Program-made: the position numbers and the translations under genes
Source: DATKWD01 sp963704815
Lineage (GTDB): Bacteria > Actinomycetota > Acidimicrobiia > Acidimicrobiales > Salinilacustritrichaceae
NCBI GenBank assembly: GCA_963704815.1
Contig: CAVPHU010000010.1
Coordinates: 1 to 64,000, forward strand
Length of the DNA stretch: 64,000 nt
Direction: 5' to 3'
The notes under the pieces: model-generated
The model's database searches: none
What the model was told of the DNA's origin: nothing
The model's input: the letters and a program-made list of their open reading frames with translations, nothing else
Part shown: in pieces, positions 31,887 through 38,991 of the stretch
Numbering within the stretch: the stretch's first letter is position 1
How the letters are laid out: each line of letters begins with the position of its first letter

Positions 31887-32890
31887 GAGTGAGCTGCCTC
31901 TTCGAGCAGGGCGGCGAGCCCGATCGACTGTGACGGCGTTCGTCGCTGGGTGGCGTGGCCGCCGACGACGGCGCAGAAGTGGTCGACCATCGCTCGGTAC
32001 GAATCGTTGCCGTCGATCTCGATGTGCTCGACGGTGCCGGTGAGGTCGTGGACCTCGATGATCGCGTCGTCGACCCCCGCGGTGAAGGGACGTTCGACGC
32101 GGATCGCCCCGCCCGTCCCGACGAGCTCGAGATGCTGCTGCTCGGGGAGCTCCATCGACGCCACGAACGTCGCGGTGAAGCCGTTGGTGAAGGTGAGCAG
32201 GCCGCTGGTCGTCGCATCGACGCCGCGGTCGGTGCGAACTGATCGGGTCCGCCACGCCTCCAGATCGGCGCGGGCCGCGTCGAACAGGGGCGTGAGCACG
32301 TAGACCCCGACGTCCGCGAGGGCACCGCCGCCGAGGTCGGGGTCCCACCGGTGGTCATCGGGGTCGGGGTGGGTGAAGGTGAACACGGCTCGCCCGGTGC
32401 GCAGCGAGCCGATCCGACCCGATGCCACCAGGTCGGAGAGGGCCACGTTGCGGGTGTGGAACGGCGCCATGTAGGCCTCCATGAGGGTCACTCCGGCCGC
32501 GGCGCAGGCGTTGATCATCGCGGCGGCGTCGTCGGGTGTGAGCGCCATGGGCTTCTCGACCAAGACGTGCTTGTCGGCGGCGGCGCACGCCTCGACCCAC
32601 TTCCGGTGGAGGCCGTTGGGCACCGGGATGTAGACGGCGTCGACGTCGGGATCGGCGAGGACCTCGGCGTAATCGCCGACGATGCGGGCGTCACCCACGT
32701 CGCGCACCGCGGCCGGTGTCCGGCTGGCGACGGCGGTGAGCTCGGCCTTGTCGCTGGCGAGGATGGCAGGGGTGACCGCCAGCCGCGCCACCATCGACGT
32801 GCCGCCCAGCACCCCGAAACGAACCGGGGCCGCACCGTCGACATCGGCGACCGATCCGGCCCGCGCGGCGCGCTGCACGCGCAGGGTCAC
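31883..32890 (-). CDS. Gfo/Idh/MocA family oxidoreductase
   Basis: A 335-residue NAD(P)-dependent oxidoreductase. The Rossmann start is VRFGVLGGTSMVARLAVTPA, then VDAVYIPVPNGLHRKWVEAC and the family signature HVLVEKPMALTPDDAAAMIN containing the EKP motif. The C-terminal alpha/beta domain includes GGGALADVGVYVLTPLFDAA with the Asp-Val-Gly segment near the active site. It probably oxidises a sugar, cyclitol or dihydrodiol. The GTG start lies 4 bp after the upstream gene's stop and the downstream hydrolase overlaps its stop. Confidence 0.85.
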   Translation of the reverse strand: MTLRVQRAARAGSVADVDGAAPVRFGVLGGTSMVARLAVTPAILASDKAELTAVASRTPAAVRDVGDARIVGDYAEVLADPDVDAVYIPVPNGLHRKWVEACAAADKHVLVEKPMALTPDDAAAMINACAAAGVTLMEAYMAPFHTRNVALSDLVASGRIGSLRTGRAVFTFTHPDPDDHRWDPDLGGGALADVGVYVLTPLFDAARADLEAWRTRSVRTDRGVDATTSGLLTFTNGFTATFVASMELPEQQHLELVGTGGAIRVERPFTAGVDDAIIEVHDLTGTVEHIEIDGNDSYRAMVDHFCAVVGGHATQRRTPSQSIGLAALLEEAAHS

Positions 32891-32894
32891 CGCT

Positions 32895-34526
32895 TCACCC
32901 TCCTGCGAAGTCGGGATGCTCGACCGTGCCGCCGGCTTCGACCGAGCGTTGCGCTGCTTCGAGCACGGCGATCACCCGCCGAACCTGCTCGGGCGTCACG
33001 TCGAGTGGCTCGCCCAGGTGGAGGTGGTCGGCCAGGTTGCGATGGAACGCGTGCGGCGCCGCCAACTGGGGCGGGAGCGTGGTCTCGGTGAGGCCCCAAC
33101 CCGGTTCGTAGCGGGCCAAGGTGAGGTCGACCGGTGCCTCGGCGTGGTGGCTCTCCTCGTTCACGTACCCGAGCCCGGGCTCGACCCGTTCGTTGGAGAA
33201 CGGCCGGTAGTGCCCGGTCATCGTCCCCTTCGTGCCCTGGACGTAGAGCTTCGGTGGCCGGAATCCGGCGACGTCGCTCTGGAGGAACTGCGCCTCGCGT
33301 CCATCGTCCCAGCCGAGTCGGACGCGTACCTGATCGAGGTTGGTGACGTCCTGCCACACCCGCTTGTGGCCGTGTGCGACCACGGTGATCGGATCGCCCT
33401 CCATGAGTTGGAGGATCCAGTCGATGTGATGGCTGCCCCAGTCGTAGATGGCGCCGCCGCTCACCGCCACTTCGCTGTGCCATGCCCGGCACGGGTGTTC
33501 GAAGCTGCCGACGAAGGTCTCGACGTTGAAGACCTCACCGAGCAGGCCGGCCCGCACCGCGTGGCGAAGGGTGCGGTAGTCGGGGTCCCACCGGCGATTC
33601 TGGTTGACGGTCAACGCAACGCCGTGATCGGACGCGGCGGTCAGCAGCTCGTCGGCCTCGGCGACGGTGATGCACATCGGCTTCTCGGTCACCACGTGCT
33701 TCCCGGCACGGATGGCCGCAAGCGCGAGGTCGGCGTGGCTGTTGGGTGGTGTGGCGACGACCACGATGTCGACGGAGTCGTCGGCCAGGAGGTGGGAGAG
33801 GTCGGCGTAGGTCGTGATGCCGGGGAACTCCTGCTCGGCGGCCTTCCGGCGTTCGGGTGCCTGGTCGACCGCGGCGACGAATTCGAGGCCGTCGACTCGT
33901 TGTGCCGCGTTTCCGTGCAGGAAGCCCATGCCGCCGAAGGGCCCGTAGCCCACGACCGCCAGCCCGAGGTCGGTCGTCACCGCCTCGGCGGCGCACGGAC
34001 GGAGCAGACGGCTGAGCACTCGAGACAGCTCGTGGTCGTCGAGCGCAGCATCGGTGCGACCGAGGCCCGACGTGACGATGCGCCCGTCGCCGAGCCGTCG
34101 CTCGACCAACGCAGGCCGATGCCGGAAGCGGATCGACGACGTGAGGAGCACGGTGGCTCCGTCGTCTGGTGCGAGCGTGACGAGATCGTCGTCGACCGGC
34201 CACTCGCCGGCGGTCCGAGCCAGGGCCGGATGATCGGTCGCTCGGGTGGCGAACACCTCGGCTGGTCCGACCCGCTCGCCGGCCTTCGCTGCGGCAACCG
34301 CGGCCAGGTCGCCGTCGGGGCCACCGATGAGGAGCACCGATCCGCCCCGTTCCGCGGCGGTGACGAGATGCTCGATCACCCCGGACGGAACCGCGCCGAG
34401 GTCGCCGTCGACGATCGCCACCTCTGCGGTGTCGGCGGTGCCGGCCGTCGCATCGGGCGGGAGCAGACGTTCGAGCGCCGCTCGCCGCTCGTCTCCGGCT
34501 GAAGTCCACACGAAGGCCCGAGTCAC
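32895..34526 (-). CDS. Gfo/Idh/MocA oxidoreductase with ThuA-like N-terminal domain
   Basis: A 543-residue two-domain protein. Residues 1 to about 185 form a Rossmann-like/ThuA-like domain (GGSVLLIGGPDGDLAAVAAA, VLLTSSIRFRHRPALVERRL, GRIVTSGLGRTDAALDDHEL). From about 190 a complete Gfo/Idh/MocA enzyme follows: LGLAVVGYGPFGGMGFLHGN, KHVVTEKPMCITVAEADELL and SGGAIYDWGSHHIDWILQLM with the HH of the active site. Such fusions suit sugar-derivative metabolism. TACGAT lies 7 nt before the GTG on the minus strand, so the transcript is probably leaderless and begins the three-gene operon. It is divergent from the plsY-like gene. Confidence 0.8.
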   Translation of the reverse strand: MTRAFVWTSAGDERRAALERLLPPDATAGTADTAEVAIVDGDLGAVPSGVIEHLVTAAERGGSVLLIGGPDGDLAAVAAAKAGERVGPAEVFATRATDHPALARTAGEWPVDDDLVTLAPDDGATVLLTSSIRFRHRPALVERRLGDGRIVTSGLGRTDAALDDHELSRVLSRLLRPCAAEAVTTDLGLAVVGYGPFGGMGFLHGNAAQRVDGLEFVAAVDQAPERRKAAEQEFPGITTYADLSHLLADDSVDIVVVATPPNSHADLALAAIRAGKHVVTEKPMCITVAEADELLTAASDHGVALTVNQNRRWDPDYRTLRHAVRAGLLGEVFNVETFVGSFEHPCRAWHSEVAVSGGAIYDWGSHHIDWILQLMEGDPITVVAHGHKRVWQDVTNLDQVRVRLGWDDGREAQFLQSDVAGFRPPKLYVQGTKGTMTGHYRPFSNERVEPGLGYVNEESHHAEAPVDLTLARYEPGWGLTETTLPPQLAAPHAFHRNLADHLHLGEPLDVTPEQVRRVIAVLEAAQRSVEAGGTVEHPDFAGG

Positions 34527-34533
34527 CCCGAAG

Positions 34534-34539
34534 ATCGTA
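34534..34539 (-). promoter_or_regulatory. -10 box (TACGAT) of Gfo/Idh operon
   Basis: Minus-strand TACGAT ends 7 nt before the GTG at 34526, leaderless spacing. Confidence 0.45.
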
Positions 34540-34574
34540 GGAGGCGATCGGGCCGTTGCGGCGAGTCGGGCCGA

Positions 34575-34580
34575 TACTCT
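34575..34580 (+). promoter_or_regulatory. -10 box (TACTCT) of plsY-like gene
   Basis: TACTCT ends 7 nt before the GTG at 34588; with the divergent box at 34534 it forms a back-to-back promoter pair in a 61-bp gap. Confidence 0.45.
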
Positions 34581-34587
34581 CCGCGAC

Positions 34588-35223
34588 GTGCGCCGAACCG
34601 GTCGATTCGCCCGTCTGGTCGGGGCCGCGGTCGGGGGGTATCTCATGGGAACCATCCCGTCGGCCGATCTCGCCGCCCGGCTCGCGACCTCCGGTGAAGC
34701 CGATCTGAGGAACGAGGGCAGCGGCAATCCGGGCGCAGCCAACGCCATCGCCGTGCTCGGGACGAGTTGGGGCCTCGGGGTCATGGCCGCAGACGTGGGC
34801 AAGGGCGCAGCAGCCTGCGGCCTCGGGCGACGCATCGGAGGCGACGACGGCGCCCACCTCGCCGGCACCGCCGCGGTGATCGGGCACTGCTACCCAGTGT
34901 GGAACGGCTTCCGTGGCGGCAAGGGGGTGGCGGCCAGCGCCGGACAGTGCCTGGCGACGTTTCCGGCCTACTTCGCGTTCGACCTGGGGGTGGCCGCGCT
35001 GACGGTGTCGTCACCCGCCTGGAAGCGGCGTGCGTTCGGCGCGACGGCGGTGGCCTCGACCTGCTGGGTCGGTGCCGGCGTGCTCTGGGAGCGGAAGGGG
35101 TGGCCGAATGCGTGGGGTCCCGACCCCACGGTCGCCCTGCCGCTCGCCGCTGCCGTCAGCAGCGTGGTGATCCTCGACAAGTTCCGGCGGGCCTCCAGCA
35201 CCCGGCCGAACACGACTTCATGA
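34588..35223 (+). CDS. plsY: Glycerol-3-phosphate acyltransferase, PlsY-like
   Basis: A 211-residue membrane protein with the three PlsY motifs: an N-terminal SADLAAR segment after LMGTIP, NEGSGNPGAANAIAVLG, and GHCYPVWNGFRGGKGVA. Family members acylate glycerol-3-phosphate with acyl-phosphate in phospholipid synthesis. About five hydrophobic helices are present. The GTG at 34588 is supported by the TACTCT box. The downstream degV gene overlaps its stop (ATGA), which links acyl-phosphate use with a fatty-acid-binding protein. Confidence 0.82.
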   Translation: MRRTGRFARLVGAAVGGYLMGTIPSADLAARLATSGEADLRNEGSGNPGAANAIAVLGTSWGLGVMAADVGKGAAACGLGRRIGGDDGAHLAGTAAVIGHCYPVWNGFRGGKGVAASAGQCLATFPAYFAFDLGVAALTVSSPAWKRRAFGATAVASTCWVGAGVLWERKGWPNAWGPDPTVALPLAAAVSSVVILDKFRRASSTRPNTTS

Positions 35224-36059
35224 CCGTCCGCATCGTGACCGACTCCAACGCGCAGTTCCCGGTCGAGCTGGCCGAGCGCTACGGCGTCGCAGTCGTGCCG
35301 CTCACCGTCGTCGTCGACGGCGAGAGCTTCGCCGAGGGCACCGAGTTGACCGCAGACGACTTCTACGCCCGCTTCGTCGGCGGCGCCACGCCCGAGGTGT
35401 CCACCAGCCAGCCGAGCCCCGGGTCGTTCGTCGAGACCTACACCCGACTCGCGGAGGAGGGTGCGACCGAGATCCTGTCGATCCACGTCGGCGCCGACGT
35501 GTCGGGCACGCTCAACAGCGCTCGGGTCGCGGCGGGCTCCGTCGAGGTGCCGGTGAGGCTGGTCGACACCGCGACCGCGAGCTTCGGCGTGTCGTGCTGC
35601 GTCTGGGAGGCGGCGGATGCACTGCTCGCTGGTGCGACCGTCGAGCAGGCCGCCCAACTCGCCGGGTCGGTCGCTCGAACCGTGGGCAACGTGTTCGTGG
35701 TGGGCGCGCTCGACCTGGCCCGGGCCGGCGGTCGGATGCGCGTCGACGATCGCGACACCGGCACGGGGATTCCGGTCCTGTCGTTGGTCGACGGCGAGAT
35801 CACGGTCGTCGGAACGGCCGCCGATGTCGGCGCGTGCGCCGAGGCCATGGCTTCGGTGGCTCGCTCGTGGGGCACCGGGCTCCGGGCTGCGGTCGGAACC
35901 GCCGACGCCGGCGCCCGCCCACTGTCGGAGGCTCTCGAAGCGGCGCTGATCGACGCCGACGAGATCGTCGATGTCGTGCCCTACCGGATCGGCCCGAGCG
36001 TGGGGGTCCACACCGGCCCGGGCACCTCGGGCGCCTTCTTCTGGCCCGCAAGAACCTGA
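35220..36059 (+). CDS. DegV family fatty-acid-binding protein
   Basis: A 279-residue DegV protein: RIVTDSNAQFPVELAERYGV at the start, STSQPSPGSFVETYTRLAEE, LSIHVGADVSGTLNSARVAA (the fatty-acid-binding Ser/Thr region) and the C-terminal IGPSVGVHTGPGTSGAFFW. DegV/FakB proteins bind fatty acids and present them to a kinase, giving acyl-phosphate, which is the substrate of PlsY. That makes the overlap with the plsY-like gene biochemically sensible. No kinase (FakA/DhaK-like) gene is in the window. Confidence 0.88.
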   Translation: MTVRIVTDSNAQFPVELAERYGVAVVPLTVVVDGESFAEGTELTADDFYARFVGGATPEVSTSQPSPGSFVETYTRLAEEGATEILSIHVGADVSGTLNSARVAAGSVEVPVRLVDTATASFGVSCCVWEAADALLAGATVEQAAQLAGSVARTVGNVFVVGALDLARAGGRMRVDDRDTGTGIPVLSLVDGEITVVGTAADVGACAEAMASVARSWGTGLRAAVGTADAGARPLSEALEAALIDADEIVDVVPYRIGPSVGVHTGPGTSGAFFWPART

Positions 36060-36060
36060 C

Positions 36061-36110
36061 CCGACTTCCCGGTGGGGTGAGCGGTTCGCGGCCACTCGGC
36101 CGGGAAGGTG
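36061..36110. repeat. Dispersed imperfect palindrome, copy 2
   Basis: Matches copy 1 (14221-14270) at 42 of 50 positions, including the arm CTTCCCGG, the central GCGGTTCGCGGC and the return arm CGGCCGGGAAG. Here it lies between the convergent degV and DUF2017 genes, so it could act as a shared terminator hairpin. Confidence 0.7.
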
Positions 36111-36121
36111 CGGGGGAGTTG

Positions 36122-36589
36122 CTACAAGTCCTCGCGGCGGGCCCGGATCGCCTGTTCGAGCATCCAGGCCAGGTACTCGTAGACGGCGTACATGGGTGCT
36201 TCGGGGTCGTCGACGTCGAGATCGGGCATCTGCTCGCCGACATCGAGCCGCGTGCCGAGCACCAGGCGCAGGCTGTTGAGTGCGGTCATCCAGGCGTCGA
36301 GTTGCTCGATCGTCAGCTCGTCGGCCCCGATCGTCGACTCGATCACCTCGATCGCCGCCAGACGTGATTCGAGCAGCTCGTCGTGCACGAGTTGCTGGTA
36401 CTCGCGGTCTCGTTCGGGGTCCTCCGCGTACGCGGTGGGGAACACGCGCCGGGTCGACGAGTCGTCCATCGTCAGCAGGTCGCGCAGCTGGGGCATGAGG
36501 CTGAGGAGCACCTCGCGCTCCTCCTCGGGCAACCGCAGCACGTAGCGGCCGGCTGCGATGCGCTTGATCCGGAGTCGGGGGAGGATCAT
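36122..36589 (-). CDS. DUF2017 family protein
   Basis: A 155-residue protein with the DUF2017 pattern: RIAAGRYVLRLPEEEREVLL, MPQLRDLLTMDDSSTRRVFP, TAYAEDPERDREYQQLVHDE and a C-terminal AVYEYLAWMLEQAIRARR. Function unknown. In actinobacteria it commonly follows clpS, as here (4 bp downstream on the minus strand), so it may belong to the Clp proteolysis pathway. Confidence 0.85.
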   Translation of the reverse strand: MILPRLRIKRIAAGRYVLRLPEEEREVLLSLMPQLRDLLTMDDSSTRRVFPTAYAEDPERDREYQQLVHDELLESRLAAIEVIESTIGADELTIEQLDAWMTALNSLRLVLGTRLDVGEQMPDLDVDDPEAPMYAVYEYLAWMLEQAIRARREDL

Positions 36590-36593
36590 CGGC

Positions 36594-36881
36594 TCATTCG
36601 TCGTGCTGCATCGTTGCCCACAGCCCGTGTTCGTGGAGGCGGAACACGTCGAGCTCGGCCTTCTCGCGCGTGCCGTTGGAGACGACTGCCCGCCCCTTCT
36701 CGTGCACGTCGAGCATCAGTTCGGTGGCCTTCTCGAAGGAGTAGCCGAAGAGCTTCTGGAGGACCATCGTCACGTAGGACATGAGGTTGATGGGGTCGTT
36801 CCACACCAGGACCACCCACGGGCGGTCTTCGGTGACGTCGTCGTCGACCGTCGGGTCGTCGACCTCCATCGGTGCCGTCAC
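36594..36881 (-). CDS. clpS: ATP-dependent Clp protease adaptor ClpS
   Basis: A 95-residue ClpS. A flexible acidic N-terminus precedes WVVLVWNDPINLMSYVTMVL, the diagnostic NDP.N..DYV-like segment that binds N-degrons, then FEKATELMLDVHEKGRAVVS and an end that reads ELDVFRLHEHGLWATMQHD. It delivers N-end-rule substrates to ClpAP/ClpCP. The GTG start overlaps the ctaA stop (GTGA), so it is coupled to haem A synthase. Confidence 0.88.
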   Translation of the reverse strand: MTAPMEVDDPTVDDDVTEDRPWVVLVWNDPINLMSYVTMVLQKLFGYSFEKATELMLDVHEKGRAVVSNGTREKAELDVFRLHEHGLWATMQHDE

Positions 36882-37834
36882 AGCGGAGATTGTTGCAGGA
36901 CCGGTGCTGCCTCGGCGACGGCTTCGGGCGAGGAGTCCGGAATCGGTTCGCGCAGGCCGAGATGGAAGGCGATCATCGACGCCCAGACGAGCGTGGCTCC
37001 GGCGACGTGGATGCCGACGAGCACGACCGGCACACCGGTGAAGTACTGCGTGTACCCGACCGCCGCCTGGGCGACGAGCACCATCAGCAGCCACCCCGCG
37101 TGCCGCCCCACCTCGGGCGCGGCGTCGCCGCGCCGGCAGGCGACCAGCATCGCGAGGACGATGCCACCGAACAGGATCACGGCGATGCCGTGGATCCGGG
37201 CGACATCGGGGACGAAGAACTCGAGTGGCCGGACATCGGGATCACCGCCGTGGGGTCCGCTGCCGGTGACGACCGTGCCCGTGACGAGGGCGAGGACGGC
37301 CGCGCCGACCGCCATCCGCGAGAGGAGAATGACTTCCCGGGTCGCCCGCGGCCGTGCCTCGGCGCCGTCGGGCCAAGCGGCCCGACGCCAGAGCACGACG
37401 GCGTTCCAGACCAGCACCATCGAGAGCAGGAAGTGGCCCATCAACAGGGGCTTCGCCAGCTCGGAGCGCACGAGGATCCCGCCGAGGACGATCTGTCCGA
37501 TCACCCCAGCCACCAGGCCCAGCGACCACCACGTGAGATCGGAGCGCCGGGGCGCGCGGCGGAGCGATCCCAGGACCGCCAGGATCACCGCGATCGAGAC
37601 GATGCCGGTGATCGTCCGGTTGACGAACTCGATCATGGCGTGGAACTCGAGCGGCGCGACGAGTTGGTCCTCCTCGCAGGTCGGCCAGTCCGAGCACCCG
37701 AGCCCCGAGTCGGTCAGTCGGACCGCCGCACCCGTGACCACGATGAACATGAGACTGAGGAGGGCACCGAAGGTGATCCTGCGGTACTGGCCCGGTGTCA
37801 CCCTGCCGGCGATGAGGTTCGCGAACACGTCCAC
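36878..37834 (-). CDS. ctaA: Haem A synthase (CtaA/COX15)
   Basis: A 318-residue, roughly eight-helix membrane enzyme that oxidises haem O to haem A for cytochrome c oxidase. Signatures: VVTGAAVRLTDSGLGCSDWP with the paired Cys of the first loop (GCSDWPTCEE), FHAMIEFVNRTITGIVSIAV with the haem-ligand His and Glu, VLGGILVRSELAKPLLMGHF, VTGTVVTGSGPHGGDPDVRP and a later GIHVAGATLVWASMI. It is divergent from ctaB and faces the whole oxidase locus, which agrees with its role. Confidence 0.9.
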   Translation of the reverse strand: MDVFANLIAGRVTPGQYRRITFGALLSLMFIVVTGAAVRLTDSGLGCSDWPTCEEDQLVAPLEFHAMIEFVNRTITGIVSIAVILAVLGSLRRAPRRSDLTWWSLGLVAGVIGQIVLGGILVRSELAKPLLMGHFLLSMVLVWNAVVLWRRAAWPDGAEARPRATREVILLSRMAVGAAVLALVTGTVVTGSGPHGGDPDVRPLEFFVPDVARIHGIAVILFGGIVLAMLVACRRGDAAPEVGRHAGWLLMVLVAQAAVGYTQYFTGVPVVLVGIHVAGATLVWASMIAFHLGLREPIPDSSPEAVAEAAPVLQQSPL

Positions 37835-37935
37835 CAGCGTGGCGCGCTCGCGGCCTCGGGGCCAAGGCGGAGGACACCTCGCGAGCCGAGGACCCGTTGA
37901 ACGTCCCGGCTTGGCTCCGTCTCTTCGGGAGCACC

Positions 37936-37941
37936 TAGTGT
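37936..37941 (+). promoter_or_regulatory. -10 box (TAGTGT) of ctaB
   Basis: TAGTGT lies 9 nt before the ctaB ATG in the 116-bp gap to the divergent ctaA. Confidence 0.35.
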
Positions 37942-37950
37942 GCGGTCGTC

Positions 37951-38857
37951 ATGGTCACGACTGTCAGACCTCGTCGAGGATCAACCCGATCGAAGGTCGG
38001 CGCGTACGTCGCGCTCACCAAGCCACGCATCATCGAACTGCTGTTGGTCACGACGGTTCCGACCATGGTCGTCGCCGAGCAGGGCATGCCCTCGCTGTGG
38101 CTGGTGGTCGCCACCGTGCTCGGTGGCTCGCTCGCCGCCGGCGGCGCCAACGCCATCAACATGTACGTCGACCGCGACATCGACAGCCTCATGGAGCGAA
38201 CCAAGGGCCGTCCTCTCGTCACCGGAGCCGTGACCCCGAGAGCCGCGCTCGGTCTTCGCCATCACGATCGAGGTGCTGGCCTTCGCCTGGCTGTGGGCGA
38301 CGGTCAACCTCCTCAGCGCCGTCCTGGCGGTCGCGGCGTGCCTGTTCTACGTGTTCGTCTACACGCTGTGGCTCAAGCGGTCGTCGACCCACAACATCGT
38401 GATCGGCGGCGCCGCGGGCGCGGTGCCCGTCCTCATCGGCTGGTCGGCGGTCACCAACTCACTGGCCTGGGCGCCGGTCGTGCTCTTCGCCATCATCTTC
38501 ATCTGGACGCCGCCGCACTTCTGGGCCCTGGCCATCAAGTACCAGGACGACTATCGCGCCGCCGATGTCCCGATGCTGCCCGTCGTCGAGTCCTTCCGCA
38601 CCACCACGACGCGGATCATCGGCTACACCGTGGTGCTCGTGGCCCTGACGCTCGGGTTCGCCCCGGTGGCCGAGATGGGCCCGTTCTACCTGGTGTCGGC
38701 GGCCATCCTCGGCGCCGTGTTCCTGGCGTTGACCATCAAGCTGCGCCGCACCGAATCGCCCAAGGTCGCCATGAAGGTCTTCACCTACTCGATCACCTAC
38801 ATCACGCTCCTGTTCGGTGCGATGGCCACCGACCAACTCATCCGTTCGGGCTTCTGA
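37951..38857 (+). CDS. ctaB: Protohaem IX farnesyltransferase CtaB, frameshifted
   Basis: Haem O synthase, a UbiA-type membrane prenyltransferase of about 300 residues once the frame is repaired. The first part (37951 to about 38250) holds YVALTKPRIIELLLVTTVPT and the prenyl-diphosphate motif NMYVDRDIDSLMERTKGRPL. The second part, in another frame, starts VFAITIEVLAFAWLW and holds IFIWTPPHFWALAIKYQDDY and YLVSAAILGAVFLALTIKL. An extra G at 38251-38252 (CTCGGTC) explains the shift. Both halves are well conserved, so a sequencing indel is likelier than a dead gene. Its product feeds CtaA. Confidence 0.85.
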
Positions 38858-38869
38858 ACGGCCGATTGT

Positions 38870-38935
38870 CCTGTCCACTTCTCACAGTTCGCCTGTCCAC
38901 TTCTCACAGTTCGCCTGTCCACTTCTCACAGTTCG
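38870..38935. repeat. Three perfect 22-bp tandem repeats upstream of coxI-like gene
   Basis: Copies at 38870-38891, 38892-38913 and 38914-38935 are identical; each begins CCTGTCCACTTC and ends CACAGTTCG. They end 56 bp before the CoxI-like ATG. A period of about two helical turns would place each copy on the same face of the DNA, as for a multimeric regulator. Confidence 0.85.
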
Positions 38936-38991
38936 ATGGAACTCCGCCCCATGAGTAATGTCCGAAGCGGTCCCTCCGGACCCCCCTTGCC

